Notes: generated by a model from the sequence alone, not told the origin. A stretch of 53,271 bases of DNA from Bacteroidia bacterium (GCA_020051175.1 JAGVJJ010000001.1:1-53271), one strand, 5' to 3'. Positions 42,652 to 52,487 are shown, numbered from the stretch's first letter. Made by a program: numbers and translations.

Positions 42652-44124
42652 GTGACAGCAAAAGTCCTATGTATATTGTTTTTAATGGCTTCCTTTCATT
42701 TTCTTTATCCACAGGTAAATACACTGAAACTGGAAAAAGAAATCGAAGCCTTAAAAGCAGACAATGCCCTTAAACATGGGTCCTGGAGCATTTGTGTTAT
42801 ACCTGTAAAAAAAGACACGATTATTGCTGAATATAATTCTGCCGCAAGCCTTATTCCCGCAAGCACATTAAAAATTGTAACTACCGGTGCCGCATTATCC
42901 GTGCTTGGTAAAGATTTCCGTTTTGAAACAAAACTACAATACGATGGTATATTTGATACAATTACAGGTATTCTAAAAGGCAACCTGTATATAACAGGCG
43001 GTGGTGATCCCACACTTGAATCGACTTATTTCAAAGATAAAAACGACAGCCTGACCACAACCGAACGCTGGGCTAATTTTCTCAAATACAAAGGGCTGAA
43101 AAAAATTGAAGGTGCAATCATTGGCGATGCGAGCATCTTTGATGACAATATGGTTCCCCCTCAATGGGTGTGGGCAGATATAGGGAACTATTACGGTGCT
43201 GGTGCCTGCGGACTTACATATCATGATAACAAGTACAAAATATTCCTAAAATCAGGTGCCGCGGGAAGCAATACTTCCGTTCTAAAAACTGAGCCCCCGG
43301 TTGAAGGCTTGCAGCTTATAAACAGTGTGACTTCAGGCGGAAGTGATGACAATGCATTTATATATGGTGCCCCCTACTCGAACTACCGCAAGATACAAGG
43401 TACCATACCAGCCAACAGGAGCAATTACGACATAGAAGGCGCTCTTCCGGACCCTGCATTGTTTTGTGCACAGGCGTTAGAGAGTTCACTCAGGTCACTG
43501 GGCATCTTGACCACAGCCAAACCAACCACTGTTAGGGCGTTGAAAGAGTCAGAAAAGTACACTCCCGTGGTGAAAAAAACATTGTTCACCAATTACTCTC
43601 CTCCACTCAGCGACATTATATATTGGACCAATCTCAAAAGCAATAATCTTTATGCTGAACATTTATTAAAGTACCTGGCCTATACCGAAAATGGTGTTGG
43701 CCGCGAATCAGAAGGGACTGAGCTCATTACAGCCTACTGGAAAAAAAAAGGTGTAGATGCAGGAGGCTTTTTTATGAACGATGGTTGCGGACTTGCACGT
43801 TCCAATGTAATTACCACAAAAACGGAAGCCCAAATTTTACGTATTATGGCGAAGGAAAAAAATTTTAAAGCCTTTTATGAATCTTTGCCAGTGGCAGGCA
43901 AATCAGGTTCTTTGGGCAACCTGTGCGAGGGTACTTTAGCCGAAAACAACCTGTGTGCCAAAAGCGGCTATATTACCAGGGCGCGCGGATATGCGGGTTA
44001 TGTAAAAAACAAGAAAGGTGAAATGCTCTGTTTTTCAATTCTTGCAAACAATTACGAATGCACCCCTTCCGAAATGAAAAAGAAGCTCGAAAAATTATTG
44101 ATTGCCATTGCTGAAACAGAGTAA
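42652..44124 (+). CDS. dacB: D-alanyl-D-alanine carboxypeptidase/endopeptidase (PBP4)
   Basis: This 490-residue class C penicillin-binding protein (peptidase S13) has a signal peptide (about 4-22, VLCILFLMASFHFLYPQ). The three active-site motifs are SxxK in LIPASTLKIVT (near 60), SxN in LKSNNLYAEH (near 330) and KSG in VAGKSGSLGN (near 420). It trims or cleaves peptidoglycan cross-bridges in the periplasm. I prefer the GTG start at 42652, which begins the signal peptide and gives a 31-base gap to the upstream gene; the longer frame from 42565 has a non-signal extension. Confidence 0.93.
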   Translation: MTAKVLCILFLMASFHFLYPQVNTLKLEKEIEALKADNALKHGSWSICVIPVKKDTIIAEYNSAASLIPASTLKIVTTGAALSVLGKDFRFETKLQYDGIFDTITGILKGNLYITGGGDPTLESTYFKDKNDSLTTTERWANFLKYKGLKKIEGAIIGDASIFDDNMVPPQWVWADIGNYYGAGACGLTYHDNKYKIFLKSGAAGSNTSVLKTEPPVEGLQLINSVTSGGSDDNAFIYGAPYSNYRKIQGTIPANRSNYDIEGALPDPALFCAQALESSLRSLGILTTAKPTTVRALKESEKYTPVVKKTLFTNYSPPLSDIIYWTNLKSNNLYAEHLLKYLAYTENGVGRESEGTELITAYWKKKGVDAGGFFMNDGCGLARSNVITTKTEAQILRIMAKEKNFKAFYESLPVAGKSGSLGNLCEGTLAENNLCAKSGYITRARGYAGYVKNKKGEMLCFSILANNYECTPSEMKKKLEKLLIAIAETE

Positions 44125-44127
44125 GGA

Positions 44128-44805
44128 TTAGAACTCAAACTTATATCCAATTCCTTTTATTGTTTTGATATATTCCTCACCAAGCTTTTCACGCAGCTTA
44201 CGAACGTGTACATCAATTGTCCGGTCACCTACCACTACATCACCTCCCCATACTTTTTCCAGAATTACCTCACGTGTGAACACCTTGCCCGGCTTGGAAA
44301 CAAATAAAGTGAGAAGCTCAAATTCTTTTTTAGGCAGGATAATTTCCTTTCCATCTTTGGTAACAATATAACGCTCGTGATCAATTCGGATTCCGCCCAC
44401 ATCCACCTTTTGAGTTTTGTCAGGCTCCACCGCTCTGCCCCGCCTCAAAAGAGCCGCAATACGGCTCACCAATACACGCGGTTTAATAGGTTTGTTTATA
44501 TAATCATCTGCACCCACCTCAAAACCTGCAATTTGCGAATAGTCCTCATTGCGGGCGGTAAGAAAAGCGATCATTACATTTTTTAATTCAGGTATCGCCC
44601 GGAGTTCACGACAGGTTTCAATCCCGTCCGCATCCGGCATCATTACATCCAGGATAATAAGATCGGGTACAATTTTCTGAGCAACAGAAACTGCTTCCTT
44701 ACCATTATTTGCAGTATATACAAGATATCCTTCCTTCTTTAAATTATAGCTAAGAAATTCCAATATATCCTGCTCGTCATCGACCAGCAATATTTTTTGC
44801 TCCAT
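44128..44805 (-). CDS. OmpR/PhoB-family response regulator
   Basis: This 225-residue regulator has a receiver domain (about 1-120; VDDEQDILEFLSYNLKKEGY, phospho-acceptor in LIILDVMMPDADG) and a winged-helix DNA-binding domain (about 130-225; TRVILEKVWGGDVVVGDRT, ending ETIKGIGYKFEF-like). The close resemblance to PhoB/PhoP regulators suggests phosphate or envelope control. The partner kinase is not adjacent. It is downstream of murF on the same strand with about 10 bases between, so it may be co-transcribed with it. Confidence 0.93.
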   Translation of the reverse strand: MEQKILLVDDEQDILEFLSYNLKKEGYLVYTANNGKEAVSVAQKIVPDLIILDVMMPDADGIETCRELRAIPELKNVMIAFLTARNEDYSQIAGFEVGADDYINKPIKPRVLVSRIAALLRRGRAVEPDKTQKVDVGGIRIDHERYIVTKDGKEIILPKKEFELLTLFVSKPGKVFTREVILEKVWGGDVVVGDRTIDVHVRKLREKLGEEYIKTIKGIGYKFEF

Positions 44806-44815
44806 ATTTTTTTAT

Positions 44816-46138
44816 TTATAATGCATCAACCACCTTCTCCAGTTTTATACCTCTTGAGCCCTTCACCAGAATAGTAGCGTCTTTCACCTGATTCGCCCTC
44901 AGATAATCCAATGCTTCATCGCTGCTGGAAAAACTCATTGCACCCGTTAATTTTGCTGCTTTTTGAAAATAAGGCCCTACCAATAATGCATTTTTAATTC
45001 CTCTTTTCGAAAGCAGCTCCACCACTGCATTGTGTTCTTTCTCGCTTTCCACACCCAGCTCCAGCATATCACCCAGAATGACCATTTTATTAGACTGATC
45101 CATTTTGGCAAAATTTTCAATTGCAGCATTCATGCTGGAAGGGTTTGCATTGTAGGCATCCAGCAACAACAGATTATTAGCTGTTTTCATCACCTGTGAC
45201 CGGTTATTGGAAGGAACATAACCTTCAAGCCCATGTTCTATTTGCTTTTCAGATACCCTGAAATAGTTACCGATACAGGCTGCAGCAAGGATATTCTCAA
45301 AATTATAATTACCAACCAATTGTGTTGCCACAACAGGCTTGTTATCCAATGGCTGGTCATCATTATGTGCTTTAAATCTAAGTTTTACAAAAGGATTGCT
45401 TTCAACAAAAACACCCATAAAATCAACACCGTCAGAAGAACCAAAAGTTATTTTATTCATTCCGGCAGATAGTTCCTGTAACAAAGGGTTATCGGCATTC
45501 ACAAACAGCTTACCACCTTTTTTATGAATATATTTGTAGAGTTCGCTTTTAGCCTTTATGACACCCTCATACCCTCCAAAGCCCTCCAGGTGGGCTTTAC
45601 CGATGTTGGTTATCATCCCGTAGTCTGGCTCAGCAATACCACAAAGCATTTCAATTTCTCCCTGATGATTGGCCCCCATCTCAACAATAGCCATTTCATG
45701 GTCTTTGGTTATACTCAAAAGTGTAAGTGGAACACCAATATGATTGTTCAGGTTGCCTTTTGTAGCAAGAACATCGTATTTCTGGCTTAAAACAGCATTT
45801 AACAGTTCCTTGGAGGTTGTTTTACCATTTGAGCCGGTAATGCTTATCACAGGAATATGAAGTTGTTTGCGGTGATAATTGGCAAGCGCCTGCAATGCAG
45901 TCAAAACATCATTTACAAGAAAAAAACGTTCATCCTTTTTATATTCGGCTTCGTCAATAACCGCCAGCGAACAACCTGAATTCAATGCGTGTTCAGCAAA
46001 TTTATTTGCATTAAAATTATCACCTTTTAATGCAAAAAAAATAGCATCTTTCTTTATATCCCTTGTATCCGTGCATACCAGAGGGTGATTTTTGAAATGC
46101 TTATAAAGCTCTTCGATTTTGCTTTGTTCCGCTTTCAT
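44816..46138 (-). CDS. murF: UDP-MurNAc-tripeptide--D-Ala-D-Ala ligase
   Basis: MurF adds D-Ala-D-Ala to the UDP-MurNAc tripeptide, the last cytoplasmic step before lipid attachment. The 440 residues include an N-terminal UDP-binding domain (about 1-90, SLVCTDTRDIKKDAIFFALKG-like), the ATP loop ITGSNGKTTSKELL near 105, the central domain with VEMGANHQGEI, and a C-terminal domain with LLDAYNANPSSM and MVILGDMLELG. It is preceded by nadE within a few bases on the same strand. Confidence 0.96.
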   Translation of the reverse strand: MKAEQSKIEELYKHFKNHPLVCTDTRDIKKDAIFFALKGDNFNANKFAEHALNSGCSLAVIDEAEYKKDERFFLVNDVLTALQALANYHRKQLHIPVISITGSNGKTTSKELLNAVLSQKYDVLATKGNLNNHIGVPLTLLSITKDHEMAIVEMGANHQGEIEMLCGIAEPDYGMITNIGKAHLEGFGGYEGVIKAKSELYKYIHKKGGKLFVNADNPLLQELSAGMNKITFGSSDGVDFMGVFVESNPFVKLRFKAHNDDQPLDNKPVVATQLVGNYNFENILAAACIGNYFRVSEKQIEHGLEGYVPSNNRSQVMKTANNLLLLDAYNANPSSMNAAIENFAKMDQSNKMVILGDMLELGVESEKEHNAVVELLSKRGIKNALLVGPYFQKAAKLTGAMSFSSSDEALDYLRANQVKDATILVKGSRGIKLEKVVDAL

Positions 46139-46142
46139 TTTT

Positions 46143-46925
46143 TTATTGTTTAAATTCTTTAGGGATCAGGCAGACAGGAATAGGGTTCATCTTATGCTGA
46201 TTGGCTTTATTCCTGCTGGAATATATATCCAGCACAACGCGCTGGCGGTCCGTCAGTTGAGTAAAATCACCCGGATTCTCAAGGAAAACCATGGCCCATT
46301 CCAGCTCATCGTAAGTAGCACCAATCTGGTCCTCATCACTTCTTCCATCCGCAAACAGTCCATCTGTAGGTCGTGCAGAGATAATGGAAGGTACAACCCC
46401 AAGCTCTTTTGCAAGGCTATATACTTCCGATTTCATCAAATCAGCTATAGGGCTCAGATCCACGCCACCATCACCATATTTGGTAAAGAAACCTATTCCA
46501 AAATCTTCAATTTTATTGCCTGTTCCGGCAACAAGCATTTTTTTATTGCATGCAAAAGCATAAAGTGTAGTCATCCTGATACGAGCCCGTGTATTTGCCA
46601 TTGTAAGCCTGTCCTGAATTTCCTCAGGAAATGTTTGGCTCATGCTCTTAAAGGTCTCTGTAAGTTCAACCTCATAAGACGTTACATTACTAAAGTTTTT
46701 CTTCAGCCAGTCTATATGTTCATGTCCCCGGTCGTATTCCGCTTTATGCTGATGGATGGGCATATTCAGGCAAATAACAGGTTTACCTGTTTTTGCGCAT
46801 AGTGTAGAAGTCAACGCAGAGTCAATCCCCCCGGAAATACCCACCACAAAGCCATTCATTTTACTTTGTTCACAATAAACGGAAAGCCAGTGAACAATAT
46901 GATTGATTACTTCTTTCTTTTTCAT
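46143..46925 (-). CDS. nadE: NAD+ synthetase (ammonia-type)
   Basis: NadE makes NAD from deamido-NAD. This 260-residue version lacks the glutaminase domain. It has the ATP-pyrophosphatase loop VGISGGIDSALTSTLCAK (about 27-44) and VAGTGNKIEDFGIGFFTKYG. Ammonia or a separate glutaminase must supply nitrogen. It lies next to gldB/gldC (opposite strand) with an outer-membrane gene between; nadE, gldB and gldC are also neighbours in Flavobacterium. Confidence 0.96.
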   Translation of the reverse strand: MKKKEVINHIVHWLSVYCEQSKMNGFVVGISGGIDSALTSTLCAKTGKPVICLNMPIHQHKAEYDRGHEHIDWLKKNFSNVTSYEVELTETFKSMSQTFPEEIQDRLTMANTRARIRMTTLYAFACNKKMLVAGTGNKIEDFGIGFFTKYGDGGVDLSPIADLMKSEVYSLAKELGVVPSIISARPTDGLFADGRSDEDQIGATYDELEWAMVFLENPGDFTQLTDRQRVVLDIYSSRNKANQHKMNPIPVCLIPKEFKQ

Positions 46926-46936
46926 AATTCAAAAAA

Positions 46937-46968
46937 AATCCCGATTTCATAGTATTGAAACCGGGATT
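46937..46968 (-). terminator. Terminator between outer-membrane gene and nadE
   Basis: AATCCCGATTTCA and TGAAACCGGGATT form a 13-bp stem with one mismatch. On the minus strand it is followed by a run of T residues, ending the outer-membrane gene transcript just before nadE. Confidence 0.8.
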
Positions 46969-46990
46969 AAATGTACTAAATATTTAATTT

Positions 46991-47857
46991 TTAAAATAAT
47001 ACTCCCACAGTTAATACAACGGCATTTGATTTTATTTCCTGGGGCATCTTTGTAAGCAAAAATGCTGTAGGATTAGTAGATGACGAGTAATTGGCTTCAT
47101 TTGCACGTCTGCTCAGGTATTTTGAATCATTCATAACTACATTCATAAAGCCGAGGTTATAATTTAAGCCAAATACAACTGAAGTTGAACCGGAAAGGTT
47201 CATTTCTGCACCCAATCCAAAATTAAGGGCAGCAGTATAAGGTGCAATATCCTGGGTTACTTCAACTTTCGATTTATTGTCATTTGTTCCCAGCGCATTT
47301 GTATTGTCATTTATAACCTGCAGTTTATCATCTGCAAATGCTTTCCAGCGGAATGAACTGTTTAAACCAATTTGTCCGAAGTAGGTAAACGCACCAATTT
47401 CTTTGGTTTTCATTTTCAATGCAACCGGAATCGTTACATAGGTAATCCTGTAAGTACGTTCATTTAGCTGAAAATGCGTGTATGAAGGAGAAGTAGCTAA
47501 AACAGGATCATAATGGACAATTTTATCATCCAGCGTATTGTAATAATAGCTTACGGTGTTTGCACCGGCATTGTCTGGCCCGCCATTGTTATATTTCACT
47601 TTAGCACCGTCAATGTCAATCTGTGCTCCTGTTTGGATGCTCACCACCTTGGCAAGCCGAAATTCCATAACCAGACCACCGCCAAAACGGGCGCTAACCC
47701 CATTAGGTGATATAATTTTCCCTTCCGGCTTATACCAGTTTATGGAAGGACTTACTTTTAACCCAAACCTGAAATTTTTTAGTTCATTAGCACCATCCTG
47801 TGCACGTAATACGGGACTTGCAACAACCATTATGGCAATTATAAGAATCTTCTTCAT
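46991..47857 (-). CDS. Outer-membrane beta-barrel protein (PorT-like family)
   Basis: This is a 288-residue protein with a signal peptide (about 1-19, IIAIMVVASPVLRAQ). The barrel has strands such as FRFGLKVSPSINWYKPEG, FGGGLVMEFRLAKVVSIQTG and the final NAVVLTVGVLF. The pattern is the outer-membrane beta-barrel 2/PorT-like group, which in T9SS bacteria includes secretion components and general porins. Which of these it is cannot be told from sequence alone. The start at 47857 begins the signal peptide; an upstream ATG (47914) would add a hydrophilic leader. It is divergent from gldB, with about 90 bases between starts. Confidence 0.85.
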   Translation of the reverse strand: MKKILIIAIMVVASPVLRAQDGANELKNFRFGLKVSPSINWYKPEGKIISPNGVSARFGGGLVMEFRLAKVVSIQTGAQIDIDGAKVKYNNGGPDNAGANTVSYYYNTLDDKIVHYDPVLATSPSYTHFQLNERTYRITYVTIPVALKMKTKEIGAFTYFGQIGLNSSFRWKAFADDKLQVINDNTNALGTNDNKSKVEVTQDIAPYTAALNFGLGAEMNLSGSTSVVFGLNYNLGFMNVVMNDSKYLSRRANEANYSSSTNPTAFLLTKMPQEIKSNAVVLTVGVLF

Positions 47858-47949
47858 ATTTTTTTTAATTTTGAAGTTACATTGTGGTTTAACAAAACTC
47901 ATTTCCAGACACAATATTAATACATTTAATGCACCAAATTTTACTTTGT

Positions 47950-48966
47950 ATGAAAAATTTCCTTTGTTGCGGCCTGATAATTAGTGCGTTTGTATTTTCA
48001 TCCTGCAACAACAATCCTTTAATTATTGATGTTTCTGATGTTTCTGTACCAGAAATAAAGGTGGACAGGCTTGAACAGGACCTTTTTAATATGGATACAG
48101 CCCATATTATACAAGACACAGAAAACCTTCAGAAAAAGTATGGAAAGTTTTATGCCATTTTTATCCGGAATATTCTCAACAATGGAGGCCTTGGTGACTC
48201 TTCGTATACCTATAGAATAAAGCAGTTTATTACTGATAAGGATATGCGGAACGCGTATAACGACTGTAACAAAGCATATCCCTCGGTTGATTTTCTGAAT
48301 AAGGAGCTGACAGAATTGTACAAGCACTTTCGTTATTATTTCCCTGAAAAAAAATTACCCAAACCCATCACGATGATGTCGGGCTTTAATTTTTCGGCCG
48401 TAAATATTGACAGCACGCTTGCCATTGGGATAGAAATGTACCTTGGAAGCGAAAATATTTTTTATGAGATGCTGGCCCTGCCTCACTACAAAACACACTA
48501 TATGAATAAGGAAAATATAATACCCGATGCGGCACGTGCATGGATGTTTACTGAGTTCCCTTACAATATGGATAAGAATGACTTTTTGAGTGAAATAACC
48601 TACATGGGAAAAATAATGTACCTGACGGATGCACTGCTTCCTGAAACACCAGATTCATTAAAAATTCAATATACAAAAGTTCAACTTGATTACTGCAGGC
48701 AGAATGAGTTCAATGTATGGAGCTATTTTGCGGAACAAAAGCTTTTGTATACAACAGACCACGCAGAAATTATGAAGTACACAAGTGATGGCCCGTTTAC
48801 AAGCGCTTTCAGCAAAGAAGCGCCTCCACGTATTGCATACTGGATTGGATGGCAGATTGTGAGGCAGTATATGAAAAACAATCCGGATATTACACCAGCT
48901 CAATTAATGAATGAAACAGATGCTCAGAAGATATTGAATAAAGCAAAATATAAACCGTCTAAATAG
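47950..48966 (+). CDS. gldB: Gliding motility lipoprotein GldB
   Basis: This 338-residue lipoprotein (signal with LIISAFVFSSC, cysteine near 19) has the GldB core: IKVDRLEQDLFNMD at the start of the mature part and a zincin-like middle with SENIFYEMLALPHYKTHYM. The end is ARAWMFTEFPYNMD and IGWQIVRQYMKNNPD. GldB is needed for gliding and protein stability of the secretion machinery in Flavobacterium. It is followed by gldC after about 145 bases containing tandem repeats. ATG 47950 begins the lipoprotein signal. Confidence 0.93.
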   Translation: MKNFLCCGLIISAFVFSSCNNNPLIIDVSDVSVPEIKVDRLEQDLFNMDTAHIIQDTENLQKKYGKFYAIFIRNILNNGGLGDSSYTYRIKQFITDKDMRNAYNDCNKAYPSVDFLNKELTELYKHFRYYFPEKKLPKPITMMSGFNFSAVNIDSTLAIGIEMYLGSENIFYEMLALPHYKTHYMNKENIIPDAARAWMFTEFPYNMDKNDFLSEITYMGKIMYLTDALLPETPDSLKIQYTKVQLDYCRQNEFNVWSYFAEQKLLYTTDHAEIMKYTSDGPFTSAFSKEAPPRIAYWIGWQIVRQYMKNNPDITPAQLMNETDAQKILNKAKYKPSK

Positions 48967-49017
48967 GTTAATTGTTATTTGTTATAAGTTATTATTCTGA
49001 AATTTGCTGTTTAAATA

Positions 49018-49098
49018 ACCATTAACCATTAACCATTAACCATTAACCATTAACCTGTAACCTGTAACCTGTAACCTGTAACCTGTAACTCAATAACC
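49018..49098. repeat. 7-bp tandem repeats between gldB and gldC
   Basis: About five copies of ATTAACC are followed by about five copies of CTGTAAC, each with a period of seven bases. The tract lies in the gldB-gldC gap just upstream of the gldC start. Related heptamers occur at 12678-12882, 15034-15060 and 31700-31810. Confidence 0.8.
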
Positions 49099-49111
49099 CT
49101 TATAGAATAAA

Positions 49112-49444
49112 ATGAAACAATCTGAAATTAAATTTGTTGTAACACTTGATGAGAATAATTTGCCTGAAAAAATTGACTGGAGCGCATCGGACGCAAATGA
49201 AGCAAGCTCCAGCAAATCGATCATGATAGCTTTGTGGGATGCAAATGAAAAAAACACACTACGTATCGACTTATGGACAAAGGATATGCTGGTAGATGAA
49301 ATGAAACAGTTTTATCATCAATCACTGTTATCAATGGCAGATACTTTTGAGCGTGCCACAGGAGAAGCAGAAGCAGCAAAAGATATGCGCGATGCGGCAC
49401 AAAAGTTTGCTGAAAAAATGAAATTAATTGCAAGAAAATCGTAG
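49112..49444 (+). CDS. gldC: Gliding motility protein GldC
   Basis: This is a 110-residue cytoplasmic protein with no signal peptide. It shows the family motifs IKFVVTLDENNLPEKIDWSA, KSIMIALWDANEKNTLRIDL-like sequence and a C-terminal helical part ending in AEKMKLIARKS. GldC accompanies GldB in gliding bacteria; its biochemical function is not known, and similar proteins occur in non-gliding Bacteroidota. It is convergent with engB, the two stops only six bases apart. Confidence 0.94.
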   Translation: MKQSEIKFVVTLDENNLPEKIDWSASDANEASSSKSIMIALWDANEKNTLRIDLWTKDMLVDEMKQFYHQSLLSMADTFERATGEAEAAKDMRDAAQKFAEKMKLIARKS

Positions 49445-49450
49445 ACGGCT

Positions 49451-50050
49451 TTAAGAGAAGAGCGGGTTGCTTTCTTCAATAAAGTCCAGCAATTCCGCTC
49501 TACCTGTTTTTTTTTCAGCTGATGTATAAAAACACTTCGGCATCTCCTCCCAGTATTTTTCGAGCTCCAGCATGTATGCGGTAGTATTATCACTGAATTG
49601 CTTTTTGGAAAGCTTGTCGATTTTTGTAAAAACAATTACAAACGGAATGTGGTGCTCTCCCAGCCAACCCATAAATTCCAGGTCTATCTTCTGTGGTGGA
49701 ATGCGGGAATCAATCAGTACGAACGTGCACATTAAATTAGGACGTTCTAAGATATAATCTTCAATAAACGTTTGCCATTTTTCTCTCTGCTCCCTTGCTA
49801 CTTTCGCATATCCATAACCTGGTAAATCTACCAGGTACCAGCTTTCATTGATCAGGAAGTGGTTGATCAACTGTGTTTTTCCGGGTTTTCCTGAAGTCTT
49901 CGCCAAATCCTTTCTCATACAAAGCATATTGATAAGCGAAGATTTACCAACGTTGGAACGCCCTATAAACGCATATTCCGGAAGTTTGGGTGCAGGACAT
50001 TTGGTTACATCGGTATTACTGATAACAAACTCTGCTGATTTAATTTCCAT
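49451..50050 (-). CDS. engB: Ribosome biogenesis GTP-binding protein EngB/YsxC
   Basis: EngB is a TrmE-Era-type GTPase needed for assembly of the 50S subunit. The 199 residues contain the G1 loop [13 protein letters not shown] (near 30), [20 protein letters not shown] with the G3 DxPG, FTKIDKL (G4) and the C-terminal [17 protein letters not shown] (G5-like). It is convergent with gldC on the other strand. Confidence 0.96.
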   Translation of the reverse strand: MEIKSAEFVISNTDVTKCPAPKLPEYAFIGRSNVGKSSLINMLCMRKDLAKTSGKPGKTQLINHFLINESWYLVDLPGYGYAKVAREQREKWQTFIEDYILERPNLMCTFVLIDSRIPPQKIDLEFMGWLGEHHIPFVIVFTKIDKLSKKQFSDNTTAYMLELEKYWEEMPKCFYTSAEKKTGRAELLDFIEESNPLFS

Positions 50051-50105
50051 TTTTTACGAATTAAGAATTTGTAATCATTACACCTTACCCTTGAACCCAA
50101 TCGGT

Positions 50106-51464
50106 TTATTCAATTACCAACCGCGAATTGTAGCTTTTGTCATTAAACAAAAGCTCAACAAAGTAAATTCCTTTCTCTAATTTATTTGTGTTTAAGCGAT
50201 ATTGCGACCCCGTCAGCCATTCTTCAGAAATTATTTTTTTTCCGCTGATGTCGCTTACATTCACACGATACTGCTCGTTGGCTGGATTGCTAAAGCTCAA
50301 CAATGCAAAAGCATTTGCTGGGTTCGGAGAAATCAGCAATTTTTTATTGGCAGAGGGTGTCTTGCTTGAAATCGTTGACAGGGGAGAGTTCTTTCTTGGT
50401 AAAAACCAGGGATCACAATCAAAAACATCGGTTGTATCGCCAGAGGTTAAATCGCCATATATCACAACGAATGAGAGATCACCCCATTGCGTTAGCGTAG
50501 GTTCTCCCACCCCGGCAATTATTCCGCTTCCTCCGGTAATTGAGCCGCCTTCAATCACTAATTCCTTAGGCCCCCAACTGTTCCAGTCGCCTGCTGTCTG
50601 TTGTTTCGACTTATATATCGCTCTTTTACCACTATTCGAATTATCCGCACAAAAATAAACCCACCAGTCCGTTCCGTCATTCCATAAGTGTGGCTGAACA
50701 TCATAAGGAGCCTGATCGTTTAAAACATTCGTTATGAGTACAGGAGGTTGCCAGTTAGCACCGTTGTCAGTGCTTTTCGAATAATAGATATAACGATCCC
50801 TGTCAAAAAATAAAATTAAACTGGAATCATTGAGACGTTCGATATGTGGATTATCTTCCTGTCCGGCTGAACTTAATATTGCAACAGCACTCGTCTGATT
50901 CGGGTTAACAGGGACATCCTTCATAAAATAAATGTCGGTATGTTGTGCGTCCCCCAAATCACGCGTAAAAACAAACAAATCAAACGTATCGGCATTCTTT
51001 AAAACACCCTGGCTTCCCCCCTCCATGGTAACCGGCATTGCCAGGCCTGACGATTGCCAGGCATTAAATGGCTGGCTGGTATCCGCCCGTGAAGATGTAA
51101 TAATATCACTTTGAATATAATTCGAGCAACTATAAGGGTTTGTAAGAGTATCGATACCCAGCAATGGCGGACGATAATAAGGATTAAAATTAAAGCATGC
51201 CGGATTAAGTATAAAATCGTTATACCAGGAAAGAAGATCGATGGGAATATAAGTACTAAACAAATGCTTTCCATCCCTGGTTATAAACAAACCATCTTCC
51301 CAGCCACCAACATTGATGGGTTGAACATAGGGCATGCCGTATGATGTATCAGCAACAACAAAAGTTGCATTACTTTTTATCACAGTCCAATCTGGCTGAC
51401 TATAAACGGTATAACACACCAAAAGTGCTGCAAACAAAAGTATTCGATGGGTTAGCTGTTTCAT
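50106..51464 (-). CDS. T9SS-sorted secreted protein with BNR/sialidase-like repeats
   Basis: This 452-residue secreted protein has a signal peptide (about 1-22, ending YTVYSQ). The central part has Asp-box-like pieces, for example YYSKSTDNGANWQPP and YKSKQQTAGDWNSW, as in beta-propellers of the sialidase superfamily. The T9SS type A domain begins LLISPNPANAFALLSF and ends in LEKGIYFVELLF. Export and surface or medium location are expected. No catalytic residues can be assigned, so this need not be an enzyme. It follows engB on the minus strand. Confidence 0.85.
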   Translation of the reverse strand: MKQLTHRILLFAALLVCYTVYSQPDWTVIKSNATFVVADTSYGMPYVQPINVGGWEDGLFITRDGKHLFSTYIPIDLLSWYNDFILNPACFNFNPYYRPPLLGIDTLTNPYSCSNYIQSDIITSSRADTSQPFNAWQSSGLAMPVTMEGGSQGVLKNADTFDLFVFTRDLGDAQHTDIYFMKDVPVNPNQTSAVAILSSAGQEDNPHIERLNDSSLILFFDRDRYIYYSKSTDNGANWQPPVLITNVLNDQAPYDVQPHLWNDGTDWWVYFCADNSNSGKRAIYKSKQQTAGDWNSWGPKELVIEGGSITGGSGIIAGVGEPTLTQWGDLSFVVIYGDLTSGDTTDVFDCDPWFLPRKNSPLSTISSKTPSANKKLLISPNPANAFALLSFSNPANEQYRVNVSDISGKKIISEEWLTGSQYRLNTNKLEKGIYFVELLFNDKSYNSRLVIE

Positions 51465-51532
51465 TTTTGCATTTAAGAATAGAACGTTCGCATTGTTTTA
51501 CTATTAAAATTTCAGTAAATATTACTATCCGT

Positions 51533-52459
51533 TTACTTCTTATAAGTAGTTACGTGCCTCTCTTTTTTGGAATCATAGATATCAGCAATCTTAACCATGA
51601 TTGCCGTTTCTTCCACCTCGCCAAAATGGTCATTCAAGGCGGTACCAAAGGTTTTCATGGTGGCTGACAAATTCATATATGCATTTACCAATGGTGGAAT
51701 ATGCTCACCCAGCTCACGAACGTTCTGGTTTAAAACACGGTGTCCGTCCTTATAACTTAATCCTTCTATTGATCGTAGAAACTCAGAAACGTCCGTTTTA
51801 ATTGGCAATGGCTTAATCGGAACAACAAGCTTATCCTTATCAGGGAAGTAATGTTCCATGAAAGACAAAATCATATCCCGGGCATGCACATTAAAATCAG
51901 TATACATAGTTACTTTACCATAAAAATAGCGGATATCAGGGTTATCCACCACAATTGCCCCCAAACCATCCCATAGATTATCCAATGAAAACAAGCCTTT
52001 TCGGTTATCTACAGATGGCTGGAACTTAGGTTGCACAAAAGAGCGTCCCAATTCAATGGTGTATGGAACATACTCTTTCACAAACTTTTCTGAGAACCTG
52101 AACAGCTCCGTTGTTGCCAGCTGAATGATTCCATCATCGCCTACCGGGGCATCCTTGCATTTTATATAGCGGTAACCGCTTACAATTTCTTTATCCTCCG
52201 GACTCCATACGATAAGTTGCTTATATGGTGCCTCGGCAGTATCGTACTCGTCAATATCTATACTATGTCCTGTTCCTCCACCAGCTGCCCGGAAAGTAAC
52301 TTCACGCAATCGTCCTATTTCACGCATAATATTAGGCGAATCGTGATGTGTAATGATATATATTTCATTATTTCCATTGTTGGTAACACGCACAAATTTA
52401 TCGCGGGTAAGTTCCGCTTCCAATACATGTGTTGCAACAGGTTCTATAATTGCTTCCAT
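51533..52459 (-). CDS. GNAT-type N-acyltransferase, GlsB/OlsB-like
   Basis: This is a 308-residue protein of the haemolysin/OlsB-like GNAT group. Signatures are IGRLREVTFRAAGGGTG near residue 50 and ELGRSFVQPKFQPS near 140, followed by LWDGLGAIVVDNPDIRYFYG. OlsB-type enzymes attach a 3-hydroxy fatty acid to ornithine or glycine. In Bacteroides the GlsB/GlsA pair makes glycine lipids. The gene next to it encodes a PlsC-fold O-acyltransferase, exactly the partner needed, so an aminolipid synthesis role is a reasonable inference. The start at 52459 opens the conserved N-terminal part. Confidence 0.75.
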   Translation of the reverse strand: MEAIIEPVATHVLEAELTRDKFVRVTNNGNNEIYIITHHDSPNIMREIGRLREVTFRAAGGGTGHSIDIDEYDTAEAPYKQLIVWSPEDKEIVSGYRYIKCKDAPVGDDGIIQLATTELFRFSEKFVKEYVPYTIELGRSFVQPKFQPSVDNRKGLFSLDNLWDGLGAIVVDNPDIRYFYGKVTMYTDFNVHARDMILSFMEHYFPDKDKLVVPIKPLPIKTDVSEFLRSIEGLSYKDGHRVLNQNVRELGEHIPPLVNAYMNLSATMKTFGTALNDHFGEVEETAIMVKIADIYDSKKERHVTTYKK

Positions 52460-52487
52460 AAGAGATATACTTTTAATATTGCTAAAT

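Noticed and set aside
46119..46802. A 227-codon plus-strand frame opposite nadE
   Set aside because: It is an antisense shadow; nadE has the complete ATP-pyrophosphatase motifs.
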